Shown here in pieces: positions 23,397 through 32,501 of a stretch of DNA of 64,000 nt. Position numbers and translations under genes: made by a program. Below the pieces are notes generated by a model. It worked only from the letters and a program-made list of their open reading frames with translations. It ran no database searches and was not told where the DNA came from. Within the stretch, counting starts at the first letter, position 1; every line of letters begins with the position of its first letter. Source of the stretch: Liolophura sinensis (Eukaryota > Mollusca > Polyplacophora > Chitonida > Chitonidae); assembly GCF_032854445.1 (NCBI RefSeq), contig NC_088307.1, forward strand, positions 3,226,001 through 3,290,000. The letters are read 5' to 3'.

Positions 23397-24029
23397 TCAT
23401 TCGGAAAGAGCGTTTTTCAGCTCTTGCCGAGCTAGTTTTCGGCCGCGATCTATAAGCTGTTTTTTCGTGCTTTCATCGATCTCTACGGCGTTGAATGCCT
23501 TACGAGACTTAGCGCGTATCTCCTGCTTCAGATCAGAGTAGTTCTTGAGCTCCTGAACGACTTGCTTGAACTCTACGTCCAAAATAACACCATCAGATAA
23601 TACCGTAGATACCTGCGCACGGATGCTGTTAAGTTTGGCCTCAGCCAACAGCCGTATATCGTTATGTTTCTTGGCCTTTGCGTGAAGTCGGCGGCTAACG
23701 AATTTTCCGGCGACATTTAAGACACCGCAAGCTAGGGCCGTAGCTTCCATGGCCAAGACAGCTGGGGTTGCAATTATTGTTGTGAGTAGCCCCACGCCTG
23801 CAACCCCTAGGCCCAAACCGGCTGTGAGCATGGCTGAACCAAGGGCCTCGGTGGCCAAGACACCACGCCGGTACTTTTTGTACAAGGCCCGGCTGAGATC
23901 TCGCTCAGATTCAAGCTGCCTCTGTATTTCGCTGATATACTGCAGGCGATGGGCGTGCGCCACGCCCTCCGGCGGCGCGGTCGGGGCCAAGGGGTTTTCA
24001 ACCATAATCGTCGGCGCGGTCGGGGCCAA
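23397..24029 (-). CDS. Viral protein with central hydrophobic hairpin, unknown function
   Basis: 210 codons, uninterrupted. The N-terminus is Pro/Ala-rich. Residues ~65-105 form two hydrophobic segments (GSAMLTAGLGLGVAGVGLL and IIATPAVLAMEATALACGVL) joined by a short turn, which looks like a membrane hairpin. The C-terminal half is charged and helical (IRLLAEAKLNSI, EFKQVVQELKNYSDLKQEIR). I recall similar proteins near Polinton-like genes in other invertebrates but cannot name a family. It is the outermost minus-strand gene at the left end and follows the capsid-like genes 24106-25616 in transcription order. It is one of the few undamaged frames in the element. Confidence 0.6.
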   Translation of the reverse strand: MAPTAPTIMVENPLAPTAPPEGVAHAHRLQYISEIQRQLESERDLSRALYKKYRRGVLATEALGSAMLTAGLGLGVAGVGLLTTIIATPAVLAMEATALACGVLNVAGKFVSRRLHAKAKKHNDIRLLAEAKLNSIRAQVSTVLSDGVILDVEFKQVVQELKNYSDLKQEIRAKSRKAFNAVEIDESTKKQLIDRGRKLARQELKNALSE

Positions 24030-24105
24030 TGGGTGGTCATCCGTAATCGTCGGAAAGGAGCCTTCATCCGTGATCGTCGGTTACAGTCGCCCCATATTGT
24101 CCGTT

Positions 24106-24949
24106 CTACGAATCAATAACGTCGGTTAGCTCTAAATTGTCATCGGGACTACTAACACGAAAGCGGCGAAGGCCTATGCCGCACTCTAAATAGATTGTAT
24201 CGAGATTTAAAACGCCCCCTGTGACGACTCGTATATCCTCGAGAGAGCTCCGGATGACTGGGTCATCCTGAGCCGGTAATTTGATCATAAGTCTGAGATC
24301 TTTTACACCGTGCTCCGCAGGCCACCTTTTTTTTTTTCAACCCGGTAATCAAAGTGCAACGGCGACTGCCCGCGCCAAGTATGAGGTCGAAGATAAGTAT
24401 AGATCCATGGTTTAGTGGTAGTGCGGCCTTAAAATCGGTTTGCGCGGTAAGACGCACGGGCTCTCCCAGCCCCGACATTAGTACGAAGCGGCCTCTTCTG
24501 TCCCAATCTAGATAACAGCTGCCGGCTGGTACGTACGACACGAAATAGGTTCTGGAGTTGAAAACTTTTTTCACATCGACCCTAGTGGCCTGGAGCGACA
24601 TCGGGGTCACCTTCACATCTATCAACCAATCGGGGTCTAGAGCTCTGGTAAGAACAAAGCAGTCTTCAAAGCGAATTAATGAGAGTTTTTGTTCTTCATT
24701 CACCTCAGACGGCGACCTGCGCTCTTGCTCTGCAGTAGATGAGACATCTTCAAGGGAAGCAAACGTGGCAGGTTCTGCTTGCCCCTTCATCCCACCCCAG
24801 TAATCTTTTTTGCGGTTGTACTTGCCACTTTGAAACTGGAAGGCGTAGATTTTACCGTCCTGGCCTTGAAGTTCGAACTCCGACACATCTGCCAAGTCGC
24901 TTAAAGACAGGCACGCAGACCTGGGACCGGCTGCGTTCACCATGCTCAT
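24106..24949 (-). pseudogene. Viral structural-type protein, unknown function, frameshifted
   Basis: Two overlapping frames (24949-24263 and 24288-24106) behave as one gene of about 280 codons broken at a run of eleven T (24327-24337). Visible segments are LSDLADVSEFELQGQDGKIY, an acidic/serine linker, VFNSRTYFVSYVPAGS and RRGRFVLMSGLGEPV, which look beta-rich. Its ATG overlaps the stop of the upstream gene by 4 nt (24946-24949), typical of compact viral operons. The function is unknown; a virion role is inferred from its neighbours. The break may be a homopolymer miscount. Confidence 0.6.
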
Positions 24950-25607
24950 TGTATTTCTAGGGTAGCACTGAGGTACCCTACATTCATATACTTGCCGTCT
25001 TTGACTAAAGGTGCCACGGTCAAGTGCGTTATATAATCGGCGCGCAAGGTTTTGTACTGTGGGTTAGGAAATGAAACCGTCTTCCCGCATTTAATCCCTT
25101 CACCAGTCACGGCGATGGCCTGAAGTAGTGTGGAAACACCACTGAAACCTGAGGTTATTCTCACGTTTTCTGAGGTGCTCAGTTCGTCTAAACCCACGAA
25201 GGCTTCTTTTTGTGGGACCAAGTTAGATGGCTTATCACCTTCGACAGTCCCCCCCCTATAAGCATATTCCCAATGGAGAACCCTAAGATGGGGGCAAGCT
25301 CTTGGAGCATTATGATGGCATTTCTAGGGAGGGTAAGGACTAGGCGGCCCGTAGCTTCATTCATTTCCAGAGAAACCCCATGCGGGCGGAATATACCCTT
25401 GTCCAGCATACAGACATTGTAGTAGCCCGTCGGCACTTCAACACGTTTGCCATCAAGCAAGAAGCCCGCTCCGGAAGGGATATCCACCCAGTTCGGGTAG
25501 AATGTTATCTCGCAAAGGGCGGTCTTAAGGCGGCCGTCGAGGTTGTTAAGGGCATGAGGCAGCGTGTGCTGTGCCCCATTTAGAACCTCAGTCAATGTGA
25601 TGAACAT
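24946..25607 (-). pseudogene. Minor capsid (penton-like) protein, frameshifted
   Basis: The 5' part (25607-25188) reads MFITLTEVLNGAQ, LKTALCEITFYPNW, VEVPTGYYNVCMLDKG and GRLVLTLP. The 3' part (25221-24946) reads GIKCGKTVSFPNPQYK and ends in a beta-rich tail. The layout resembles the single jelly-roll minor capsid proteins of Polinton/adintovirus elements (family inference). The frame breaks at a run of eight C (25249-25256). A GTG at 25616 could extend the frame, but ATG at 25607 is preferred. The gene is divergent from the plus-strand gene starting at 25618, with only ~10 bp between starts, so regulatory sequence must be shared. Confidence 0.6.
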
Positions 25608-25617
25608 CTTAGCCACG

Positions 25618-27179
25618 ATGAACAGCGAGGCTTATAGGTTCAATAGAGAGGCCACTTACAAGGCCGGGGCATTTCATAGTATCCAAACCCACGCAGAGCA
25701 GCTCACGCGATTTGACATCTACATCGATGAAAAGAAGGCCTTTCCGCTTCAGTTCACAGATGTGTTGGCTAAGTACCGGCTGCCAAAGATAACCATCAAT
25801 GACATTATTAAGGACTGGAACACCAATCCAATGCAATTCTGGTAGAACCAAGTGAACTTCGCGGTCTGGTGCGCAACCATGGGCTGTGGCGTCTCTGCAA
25901 AAGACCATCTTCTCGCCCCCGACCAACGAATAAGGGCCCTGTACACGTTCCATGTGTATTACCAAGTTAGGCGGATCTTGGAAGAGATAAAGGCTCCCCT
26001 ACCGCAAGACAGAGCGTGGGCGACATTCAAAAACCCCTACGACAAGAGGGCCTATGAGAGGATTTGTAGGGAGTTCCACGTAGATGCGCACACAGACTGG
26101 AGGCGCTGTGGGGTGAATCACGGCCTCGAAGTGGCATATTACTGTGTCACGAGAACGGGCTACAGCTCCAATGGCGATGGGACCTTCGATCCGAGCAGGA
26201 TGTCGTTCCCTAGAAAGCCTACAGCGCTCAATGTCGANNNNNNNNNNNNNNNNNNNNNNNNNNNNNNNNNNNNNNNNNNNNNNNNNNNNNNNNNNNNNNN
26301 NNNNNNNNNNNNNNNNNNNNNNNNNNNNNNNNNNNNNNNNNNNNNNNNNNNNNNNNNNNNNNNNNNNNNNNNNNNNNNNNNNNNNNNNNNNNNNNNNNNN
26401 NNNNNNNNNNNNNNNNNNNNNNNNNNNNNNNNNNNNNCTATGTCACGAGAACGGGCTACAGTCCCATTGGCGATGGGACCTTCGATCCGAGCAGGATGTC
26501 GTCCCCTAGAAAGCCTACAGCGCTCCACGTCGACTACATCGAGCAGGACGCCGAGGAAGCTTGGGCGTCGTTCATTGTTGACACATCCCAAGGATTCACG
26601 CAGCGGGGCGTAGAGCGCCTAAACGATTCCATCCGGACATACGTGTGGGCTATTCTAGGCGCCCAAGCGCTAACAAGGGCGCGTATTCTAGGCACGGGCA
26701 CAGCCTTCGACGCGCAAAAACAGTTTGCCGCGAACGTTGAAGAAGCTATTTCCTCTCCGATCGACCTTCCGTCTTCTATCAAACGCTACCAGGACGTGCT
26801 ACAGTATGCCGGGAGCGCTGTAGACTTTGTGTATGGTATAGGCCTATATATGGCCCCCAGCGACATGCTTCTGCAGATTGGCCATGTGGCGAACTACAAA
26901 AAAATCGTCGTGGCCACAGAGGACCAGAAGCTAGGCGCCAATGAGGGTGTAAACGCTAAAGTGCCGCCCACTTTGCACAAGCGCGCACCTGACCACGGGA
27001 TCGTTGAGACAAAAGAAAGCGTCCCACCACCCACCGCGCGCATTCAGCATGTTGCTGCGCACCGCAAAGCGGCTGAAGAACCCCTATTTCCAAACCAAAA
27101 GAATCACGATGCGGAGAAAACAGCCATCGTCGTCGCTGGGTTGGTATCGGCTTACTGCTGCTGTGGACTATGCGTTAAA
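25618..27179 (+). pseudogene. Large virion-associated-type protein with C-terminal membrane segment, broken
   Basis: Starts MNSEAYRFNREATYKAG. An in-frame TAG at 25843-25845 follows NTNPMQFW, and the same frame continues NQVNFAVWCATMGCGVS to the N-gap at 26238. After the gap it resumes in another phase (SFIVDTSQGFTQRGVERLND, YAGSAVDFVYGIGLYMAP). A Pro/Ala/Lys-rich tail leads to a hydrophobic segment near 27120-27160. The final residues probably shift phase and stop near 27179. I recall similar long proteins in invertebrate Polinton-like elements but no defined function. It is convergent with, and slightly overlaps, the minus-strand gene ending at 27152. Confidence 0.6.
26238..26437. other. 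Assembly gap (200 N) flanked by a 92-bp duplicated segment
   Basis: 26146-26237 and 26442-26533 are two versions of the same 92 bp with about six differences, both encoding the RTGYS..GDGTFDPSRMS part of the viral protein. The contigs therefore overlap. The gap and one copy are probably artefacts of joining two haplotypes or two element copies. Confidence 0.95.
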
Positions 27180-28078
27180 TACTTACGAACAGCCTCGAGC
27201 AATAGGCCGCCTACTGCGACGACTAGAGCCCAGACATTATCGGCCAGCCACCCAGCCGCTTTCCCGAGAAGATTCAGTAGCCAGGACACGATACTGCCAA
27301 TAATACCCGGAATCGCAGCGGCAGCCTTCCCAGCCAGCTTACCAAGGGCGCGTGCCAGGGACTGGAGATGCTTTTTCACCCAATCTTTTTAAGACCACAC
27401 CCATCGGATGGAGGTGGCGTTGGCTGGATGCCCCCGCCGGACCCGCCAGTCAGCGCCAACTTTATCGCTGAGCCCCAGTGTCGAGATCGCCATCCCAATT
27501 GCCGTGAGAATGGAGACCACGGTTATTCCCTGCTCCCGGAAGAGGGTGCGGACGCGCTCAGCCAGAGTGGTATCCTTGTGTAGGATGCGATCGATCGTCT
27601 GCTTGATGCGTCGTATTTGCGTGCGCAGGGCTTCGCCCGTTAAAGAGGCAGCTTCGAACCGGGCCACGCTCTCCTCCTCGAGATTCCTTATCCGGTCTGC
27701 GATCCGACGCCGGGAGAATTCATCAAGGGCCTCCTCCAACTTCTGTTTTTGTTTTGCGATGTCCTTATCGAGACTTGACAGCTTGGCGAGGCTATTTGCG
27801 TGTTCGCCTTCCGAGGTCTGCAGTGCCTTGTCAAGCCCCAGAAGTTCTCGCATTGGAAGAGGAGGGTCGTTTATCGTTGAAAGAGCCCGCTCGACCTCAC
27901 TATCCGTCAAGCTTGTTTCCATTATGTGGACAGCATCAACGGCCTTTTTCGCTCGTTGGCTTAAATCCTTCAGCTCTATGGTATCTGCCTCGGCGGCCGC
28001 GGCATCGAGTTTTGAATTCGCTGTCTCCAGGATTGCGACTTTTGCCGGAGGTAATGATTTCTGTTTTCTGTCATTCAT
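27152..28078 (-). pseudogene. Coiled-coil plus amphipathic/transmembrane viral protein, broken in linker
   Basis: The N-terminal ~200 codons (28078 to ~27470) are charged and helical: KLDAAAAEADTIELKDLSQ, SLDKDIAKQKQKLEEALDEF, then LAERVRTLFREQGITVVSIL and a hydrophobic stretch. After a Gly/Pro-rich linker whose phase is disturbed and which carries an in-frame TAA (27389-27391), the C-terminal part (27379-27152) reads LARALGKLAGKAAAAIPGII and SWLLNLLGKAAGWLADNVW, a long Gly/Ala/Trp amphipathic or membrane region. A membrane-active virion protein is a plausible role but is inference. The gene is co-directional with the next upstream minus gene at 28519. Confidence 0.6.
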
Positions 28079-28135
28079 TCTGCGTTCTCCTTTCCAGTCT
28101 ACAAAGCCCAGCTCCTTCCGAACAACATCACGCCC

Positions 28136-28519
28136 TCAAAACTCATCACCAGCGATTGTTGAGAGGGCTAGCGGTTCACCTGTCCTTTTGTCGATGAGGT
28201 TCAGTTTGGGGCGGGCTTTGAGTTTCAGACGCCCTTCTTTGTCAATCGTAAACTTCGTGTCTTCGTCAAAACGGAGTGGGCTAAGGTCGGGATACCAAGT
28301 ACCCTCCGCCATGATTTTGTAATAAGACATCGCGGCGGTCTCTGTCAGCTCTTGTTCAAGGTTTATGTCGTACGCACCCAGGCTTTGTTGCTCGGGAACA
28401 TCAGCACCCCGGCTTTGTTGAACAACAGCACCTGCACGGGGAGTGGTCTGCTCGTCGTCGATGGTGTTGTCCTCTCGGTCGACGTTGGGCGTCCGGTTAT
28501 CAAAGTCAGTGTCCGCCAT
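28136..28519 (-). CDS. Small acidic viral protein, unknown function
   Basis: 127 codons from MADTDFDNRTPNVDRE to GEPLALSTIAGDEF, uninterrupted. An upstream ATG in the same frame would extend into the 5' end of the capsid gene on the other strand, so 28519 is preferred. The N-terminal half is acidic and Gln-rich. The C-terminal half has AAMSYYKIMAEGTWYPDLSP and a basic KLKARPKLNLIDKRTGEP segment. It is divergent from the major capsid gene (28564), with ~44 bp between starts. No family is recognised. Confidence 0.55.
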   Translation of the reverse strand: MADTDFDNRTPNVDREDNTIDDEQTTPRAGAVVQQSRGADVPEQQSLGAYDINLEQELTETAAMSYYKIMAEGTWYPDLSPLRFDEDTKFTIDKEGRLKLKARPKLNLIDKRTGEPLALSTIAGDEF

Positions 28520-28563
28520 AATCCTCGTATTGAACATTGCAAGGTATGCCTTCAATACACACA

Positions 28564-29843
28564 ATGGATGCATACGGACGTAAGCTAAACCCCTTCAGAA
28601 CACTCCGTAAGCCTCGGGGGGTACAAGGTGAACGGCAGTCCTTGGTCATCACCAACAACCCGAATACGATCGATCAGAATCAACAACTATTGGTCCGTTT
28701 CCCCAACTTCGGCGCAAATGACGCAATTATGCCCGGTACCGTGCGCTTGGCCTTCTCGATCACGATCAACTCATCTGACCCGAATGCCACAGTGGTCGGG
28801 AATCTCGGACACGCAGTAGTCAAGAAAACCACGATCAGAATCAGCGGGAATGAGGTAATGTCCATCGACGACTCTGATGTGTTTCGTTGCTACGGCGACT
28901 TATGGCTGACCAAAAAATGAACGGCGGAATGTGGCCTACCAAGGCATCGGCAGCGAAAACATGCTTAACCTTCGAGTCGGAGCAGAGGACACAAGTGACG
29001 ACGATGCTGAAGAAAATGCCATCGCACGCGCCTTTGGCAACCGGTTCCACATCTCGCTAGACTTTGAGCTTCTAGATAGCCACATGCCATTCTATCAGAG
29101 TGCCTTGGCCGACCGACTGGACTACGAACTGACGTTCAACGATTACGGCCGGGTCATCCAGACAACATACGATGGCAACGCGACTTACACCATCGACAAC
29201 TTCAGTTTGGAGTTCGATATGGTCACCGAAGAGGAGCTCGCTAGACAGATACGCACCCAGTTTGCCGGGGGCGTCTCCGTACTGTATGATCGCGTCCTCC
29301 GCCACCGAAAGTTTGTGAAGGACAAGTCTGATACTCTCTGGAACATAAACCTGAACACGCCCGCGAGAGCAATGAAGGGCATCCTCATGCTGTTCGAGGC
29401 TAAAGGAACCCCGTGGAGGAGGAGGTCGGAATCCTTCTACAACCCGAAGATCACCAAAGTAGAAGTCACAATAGAAGGGGCCCCCAGTCAGCTGTACAGC
29501 CAGGGCATGCGGGCATACCAGCAATGGGGCGAGGTCCAGAGGTTCTTCGCCAGCTCATCCCTTAAGAAGCGGGACCCTGAGGTGGCCAGGGTCGTAAAAG
29601 ACTTAGGCCTGGCAAACGTCTCCCTGGAAGAGTTCTTGACGCACAAGCACGCCTTCTGGCTTGACTTTCGGCCAAGCGACGATGACGAGCAGTGGGAGGC
29701 GCGTTCTGAACGCCAGCGAGGGGATTACGATACAGGTGATAAAAGAGAGAGAAGATCCGGGCGTGTTGAACGTACATCTGTATGTGATCATGGACGCAAA
29801 GCTGCACATCCAGGATGGTAGATTCCTTAGCGCGCTTTATTGA
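28564..29843 (+). pseudogene. Major capsid protein (double jelly-roll, Polinton type), two frameshifts
   Basis: Begins MDAYGRKLNPFRTLRKP and continues with VITNNPNTIDQNQQLLVRF. Recognisable motifs are ISLDFELLDSHMPFYQSALA, DYELTFNDYGRVI, KDKSDTLWNINLNTPARAMK, FYNPKITKVEVTIEGAP and, at the end in another phase, RRVLNASEGITIQVIKERE. These match the capsid family of metazoan Polintons/adintoviruses, often found annotated as F54H12.2-like (recollection). Total ~425 codons, about the expected length. Breaks: a run of six A near 28913-28918, and a second shift near 29685-29697 not at an obvious homopolymer. The 3' end overlaps the ATPase start by 29 bp. Confidence 0.85.
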
Positions 29844-30435
29844 TGACGCCCACTGCGCAAATATCTGTAGGCAGACGAACTGCGGCAAAACAGTCTTCGT
29901 GCTGGACCTGCTTGAGGGCCCTTTCCGCGGTTTCTTTCATCACATTGTGATCCTGTGGCCCCACTCTTAAGCATAACGAGGCGTACCGGCGGCGATGGAT
30001 ACTGTCTGACCCTGAGGTCTATTGTTTGGATCCCGGCGAGCGGCTCAACGACTGTCTGAGAGCTTTCTACAGATTGTTCGAGAGGGAGCCCACCCTTTAC
30101 ATCATCGATGATTGTAGCGCTTTGGAGGCAATGAAGAAGAAACAAAAATGCTGTCATTCATGGCTTTCTCGGGCCGTCATACAAAGCAAAGCGTCTGGGT
30201 CCTCACTCAGAAATACAACGCCGTCCTCAAAGACTTTCGCAAGCAGACATGGCGGGTGGCTTTATTCCACTGCAAAGATCGCCACTCGTTCAACGAATGC
30301 CTGCAGGAGAACCACATCATCGAGGCCGAGAGCGAAAAGGCAGAGGTTCGACAGAAGCTCAAGAACAATCCGCATTCTAAGCTCCTGCTAATGACTGATA
30401 CGCCCGGCACATCTAAGATTATATATTATACATAG
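29815..30435 (+). pseudogene. Genome-packaging ATPase (FtsK-HerA/A32 type), frameshifted
   Basis: The Walker A region reads RQTNCGKTVFVLDLLEGPF (29870s), with the first Gly of a usual GxxxxGKT changed. Walker B reads TLYIIDDCSALEAM near 30094. A sensor-like segment follows (AFSGRHTKQSVWVLTQKYNA), then FRKQTWRVALFHCKDRHSF. These are the hallmarks of Polinton packaging ATPases, which pump DNA into capsids. The frame changes near 29960 (run of four C) and near 30143 (run of five A). The length of ~205 codons is close to family size. It follows the capsid gene directly, as in related elements. Confidence 0.8.
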
Positions 30436-30455
30436 GCGCCAATTTCCAATGAAGC

Positions 30456-31059
30456 ATGGATACCGACGAGCTTATAATAGACGAGATTCTGGGCCGCAGA
30501 GGAGGAGCCCGCCCGAAGCCAACAGCCCGGCCGAAGCCAACAGCCCGACCCCAGCGAACAAGATGATGCACAGCAGCTCAGGGATAGGCTGGCGGCACTT
30601 GCGGTGGGTGGGCAGGCCAAACGATATCTGTTAAAAGACGTAACAGCCGCTGAGATCGATGCCATGAGCGACGAAGACGTTGAAAGGCTGTACTCCCGGT
30701 ACGAGGCTAAGCTCGGTGCGCGGATGGTTAACGGTCTCGGAGGTATGTTTATGAGATCATATGTAAGGACGGCCAGCTGGCTCCTACCTATCCCACCCGA
30801 GAATCGACCAATGCTCATGGCACAGCTCGCCACCGACCCATTTGTTGAACAGGCGCTTAGCAGTGCTAGCTGCTGGCTATACTACTGCTATGGTAAGTAC
30901 TTAGCACCGTTAACCATGGCGCTGACCAGTGCTGAGCACTGCTCATTTGAACACCACTGCTCTCCTAGAAATGAGCCGTATGATCCAGAGGAACATGAGT
31001 CTAACGAATCCGGAAGGCCCGAAGGAAGCAGAGGGGGTGACAGCGGATTCTACGAATGA
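30456..31059 (+). pseudogene. Minor virion-type protein, frameshifted
   Basis: Starts MDTDELIIDEILGRRGGARP, followed by a short Pro/Lys/Thr-Ala repeat. A phase change occurs near 30550-30560, then LLKDVTAAEIDAMSDEDVE, MSDEDVERLYSRYEAKLGAR, SWLLPIPPENRPMLMAQLAT, DPFVEQALSSASCWLYY and LAPLTMALTSAEHC. I recall this as a conserved gene next to the ATPase in Polinton-like elements of invertebrates but know no tested function. Ends at 31059 in a Gly/Ser/Glu-rich tail overlapping the next gene. Confidence 0.55.
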
Positions 31060-31301
31060 CGGCCCTGCGAAGAATCCCATAAAAGTCATTGCGGGTCGAG
31101 CGGGTGCTGCAGCGACCCCTGGCGTTTTTAGGCGTTGGCAGCCTTGCAGTGCTAGTGTTGCTACGCGTGTGGCGCAGCCGCTGGACAGCACGAAAAGATA
31201 TTACGCCGCAAAAAGATATCTCGCCGCAAGAAAAGAATCTCCATTTGAATACACTTCGCGACCCTTTCTACATAGAGCAGCATGTCTACTCCACCCGGTG
31301 A
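30971..31301 (+). pseudogene. Small single-pass membrane protein, frameshifted
   Basis: ATG at 30971 gives MSRMIQRNMSLTNPEG and a disordered acidic stretch. Near 31085-31100 the phase changes to RPLAFLGVGSLAVLVLLRVW, a clear transmembrane helix, followed by a basic tail and YIEQHVYSTR. Overlaps both neighbours (30456-31059 and 31282-31452). Function unknown; viral small membrane proteins in this position are probably virion components (inference). Confidence 0.4.
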
Positions 31302-31452
31302 CGGAAAAGTGCTAGTCATCGCGGCCTACCACGCCGCTGTGGTCTCTCTCCTGGCTACTGGGTACGCTTGTCTCGGCCAGATGTTCCTGAAAGGAGCCCT
31401 CCCGAAGCTGGACTTAACACCCCGTGACGTCGGCATGGTCATTCAGATGTAG
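31282..31452 (+). CDS. Small hydrophobic viral protein (56 codons)
   Basis: MSTPPGDGKVLVIAAYHAAV leads into one hydrophobic segment, with KGALPKLDLTPRDVGMV after it. The frame is uninterrupted but short, and the sequence after the stop (up to ~31510) could be a broken continuation. No family identified. Its ATG lies 20 bp inside the preceding gene, consistent with a polycistronic or overlapping late block. Confidence 0.4.
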   Translation: MSTPPGDGKVLVIAAYHAAVVSLLATGYACLGQMFLKGALPKLDLTPRDVGMVIQM

Positions 31453-31522
31453 GCCTGGCCATGTTTTCGAAGGACCTGCTAATTAAACAAGGGCTCCTTC
31501 CTCCCAATATAATCCAGTAGTA

Positions 31523-31969
31523 ATGGCCTCCATCGCAATGATGATGGGCGGCGCCCTCCTAAACGCTTTGGCCTTTTGCGGGAGCAGCTATATGTTTTCG
31601 ATGCTGAGAAGTTCTGGTGTCGACGAAGAGCGGAGGCGACATGACCGTAGAGCAGCTCCAAACCGCCCAGGAAAAATGGGCCCGAAAGCGCACTGAGCGC
31701 TTGGACTTGATCGACGATGAACTCCGCCGCCAGGGCCACGCTGTCCAAACGTTCCGGGATGTCGACGCTGCAATCCGCGAGTATTCTAGGGTCACGAGCA
31801 AAACTCTTACACGCGATGCACGTGACGCCCTGCTGGGCACAGAGCCACAGCTCTCCGATTTCTATGTGCCTAGTGAAGATCAAAAACACCGCGAGATGAC
31901 CTTTGTCATCTTGGGAATGTGTGTGGTTGGGGGTGTGAGTTACGGAATCGCAAAACTCACCAAGTAATC
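31523..31969 (+). pseudogene. Small two-membrane-segment viral protein, frameshifted
   Basis: ATG at 31523 gives MASIAMMMGGALLNALAFCG (hydrophobic N-terminus) and SMLRSSGVDEERRRHD. Near 31640 the phase changes to VEQLQTAQEKWARKRTERLD, QGHAVQTFRDVDAAIREYSR and a C-terminal membrane helix MTFVILGMCVVGGVSYGIA. About 145 codons. The topology (helix, charged middle, helix) suggests an inner-membrane or vertex protein; function unknown. Confidence 0.5.
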
Positions 31970-32123
31970 CGAACTGACTGTGCCGGACTCGCCATCGAGC
32001 TCCTCGCCGTATGGCAGGCACGATCTTAGTAGTGAGGTGGTTCTGCGCACGCAAATGCGCCGCGACGATTAACATCTTTTTCGTCGCAAATCTGTTAGAG
32101 GGCTGCTAGAATACCTTGATGAC

Positions 32124-32501
32124 ATGGATAGTAAGGTGTCTGCTGGCCTGGCAAATATCTACTACAGCCCTCGTGGGTACTGGAAGGGCCGCGCGGCCAT
32201 CCAGAAACTTGCCACTGAGGCTAAAGTCTCCGAAGATGTGGTCCGGGCCTGGCTGGAAAAGCAGGCTATCTGGCAGATATACTTGCCCCGTCCCAGAAAA
32301 ATACCGAGGCCTATGTTCGATGTTTCCACGCCGAATGACATCCACCAAGCCGATCTTCTATTTCTACCACATGATCGGCGAGGCCGGAAGCTGTATAAGT
32401 ACGCGCTGACAGTTGTTGATGTCGCTTCTCGCTACAAGGAGGCGGAACCTCTGGCTACTAAAGATTTCAAAGAAGTCGCTGACGCTCTCTCTCGCATTTA
32501 G
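32124..32501 (+). pseudogene. Retroviral-type (rve) integrase, 3' truncated
   Basis: The N-terminal part reads IYYSPRGYWKGRAAIQKLAT and VRAWLEKQAIWQIYLPRPRK, an HHCC-less Polinton-type N-domain. The catalytic core follows with NDIHQADLLFL (first Asp) and YALTVVDVASRYKEAEPL (second Asp). The gene stops at 32501 after DFKEVADALSRI, so the third catalytic residue (Glu) and the C-terminal domain are absent. Integrases of this family insert Polintons into host DNA and make target-site duplications. The truncation coincides with the truncated 3' end of the polymerase gene on the other strand, implying one deletion. Confidence 0.9.

Noticed and set aside
26144-26509. Open frames running through the N-gap
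   Set aside because: They exist only because N was treated as coding; the real frame changes across the gap.
27408-28322. 304-codon plus-strand frame rich in Ser and Arg
   Set aside because: Antisense shadow of the two minus-strand viral genes in GC-rich DNA; low-complexity composition and no motif.
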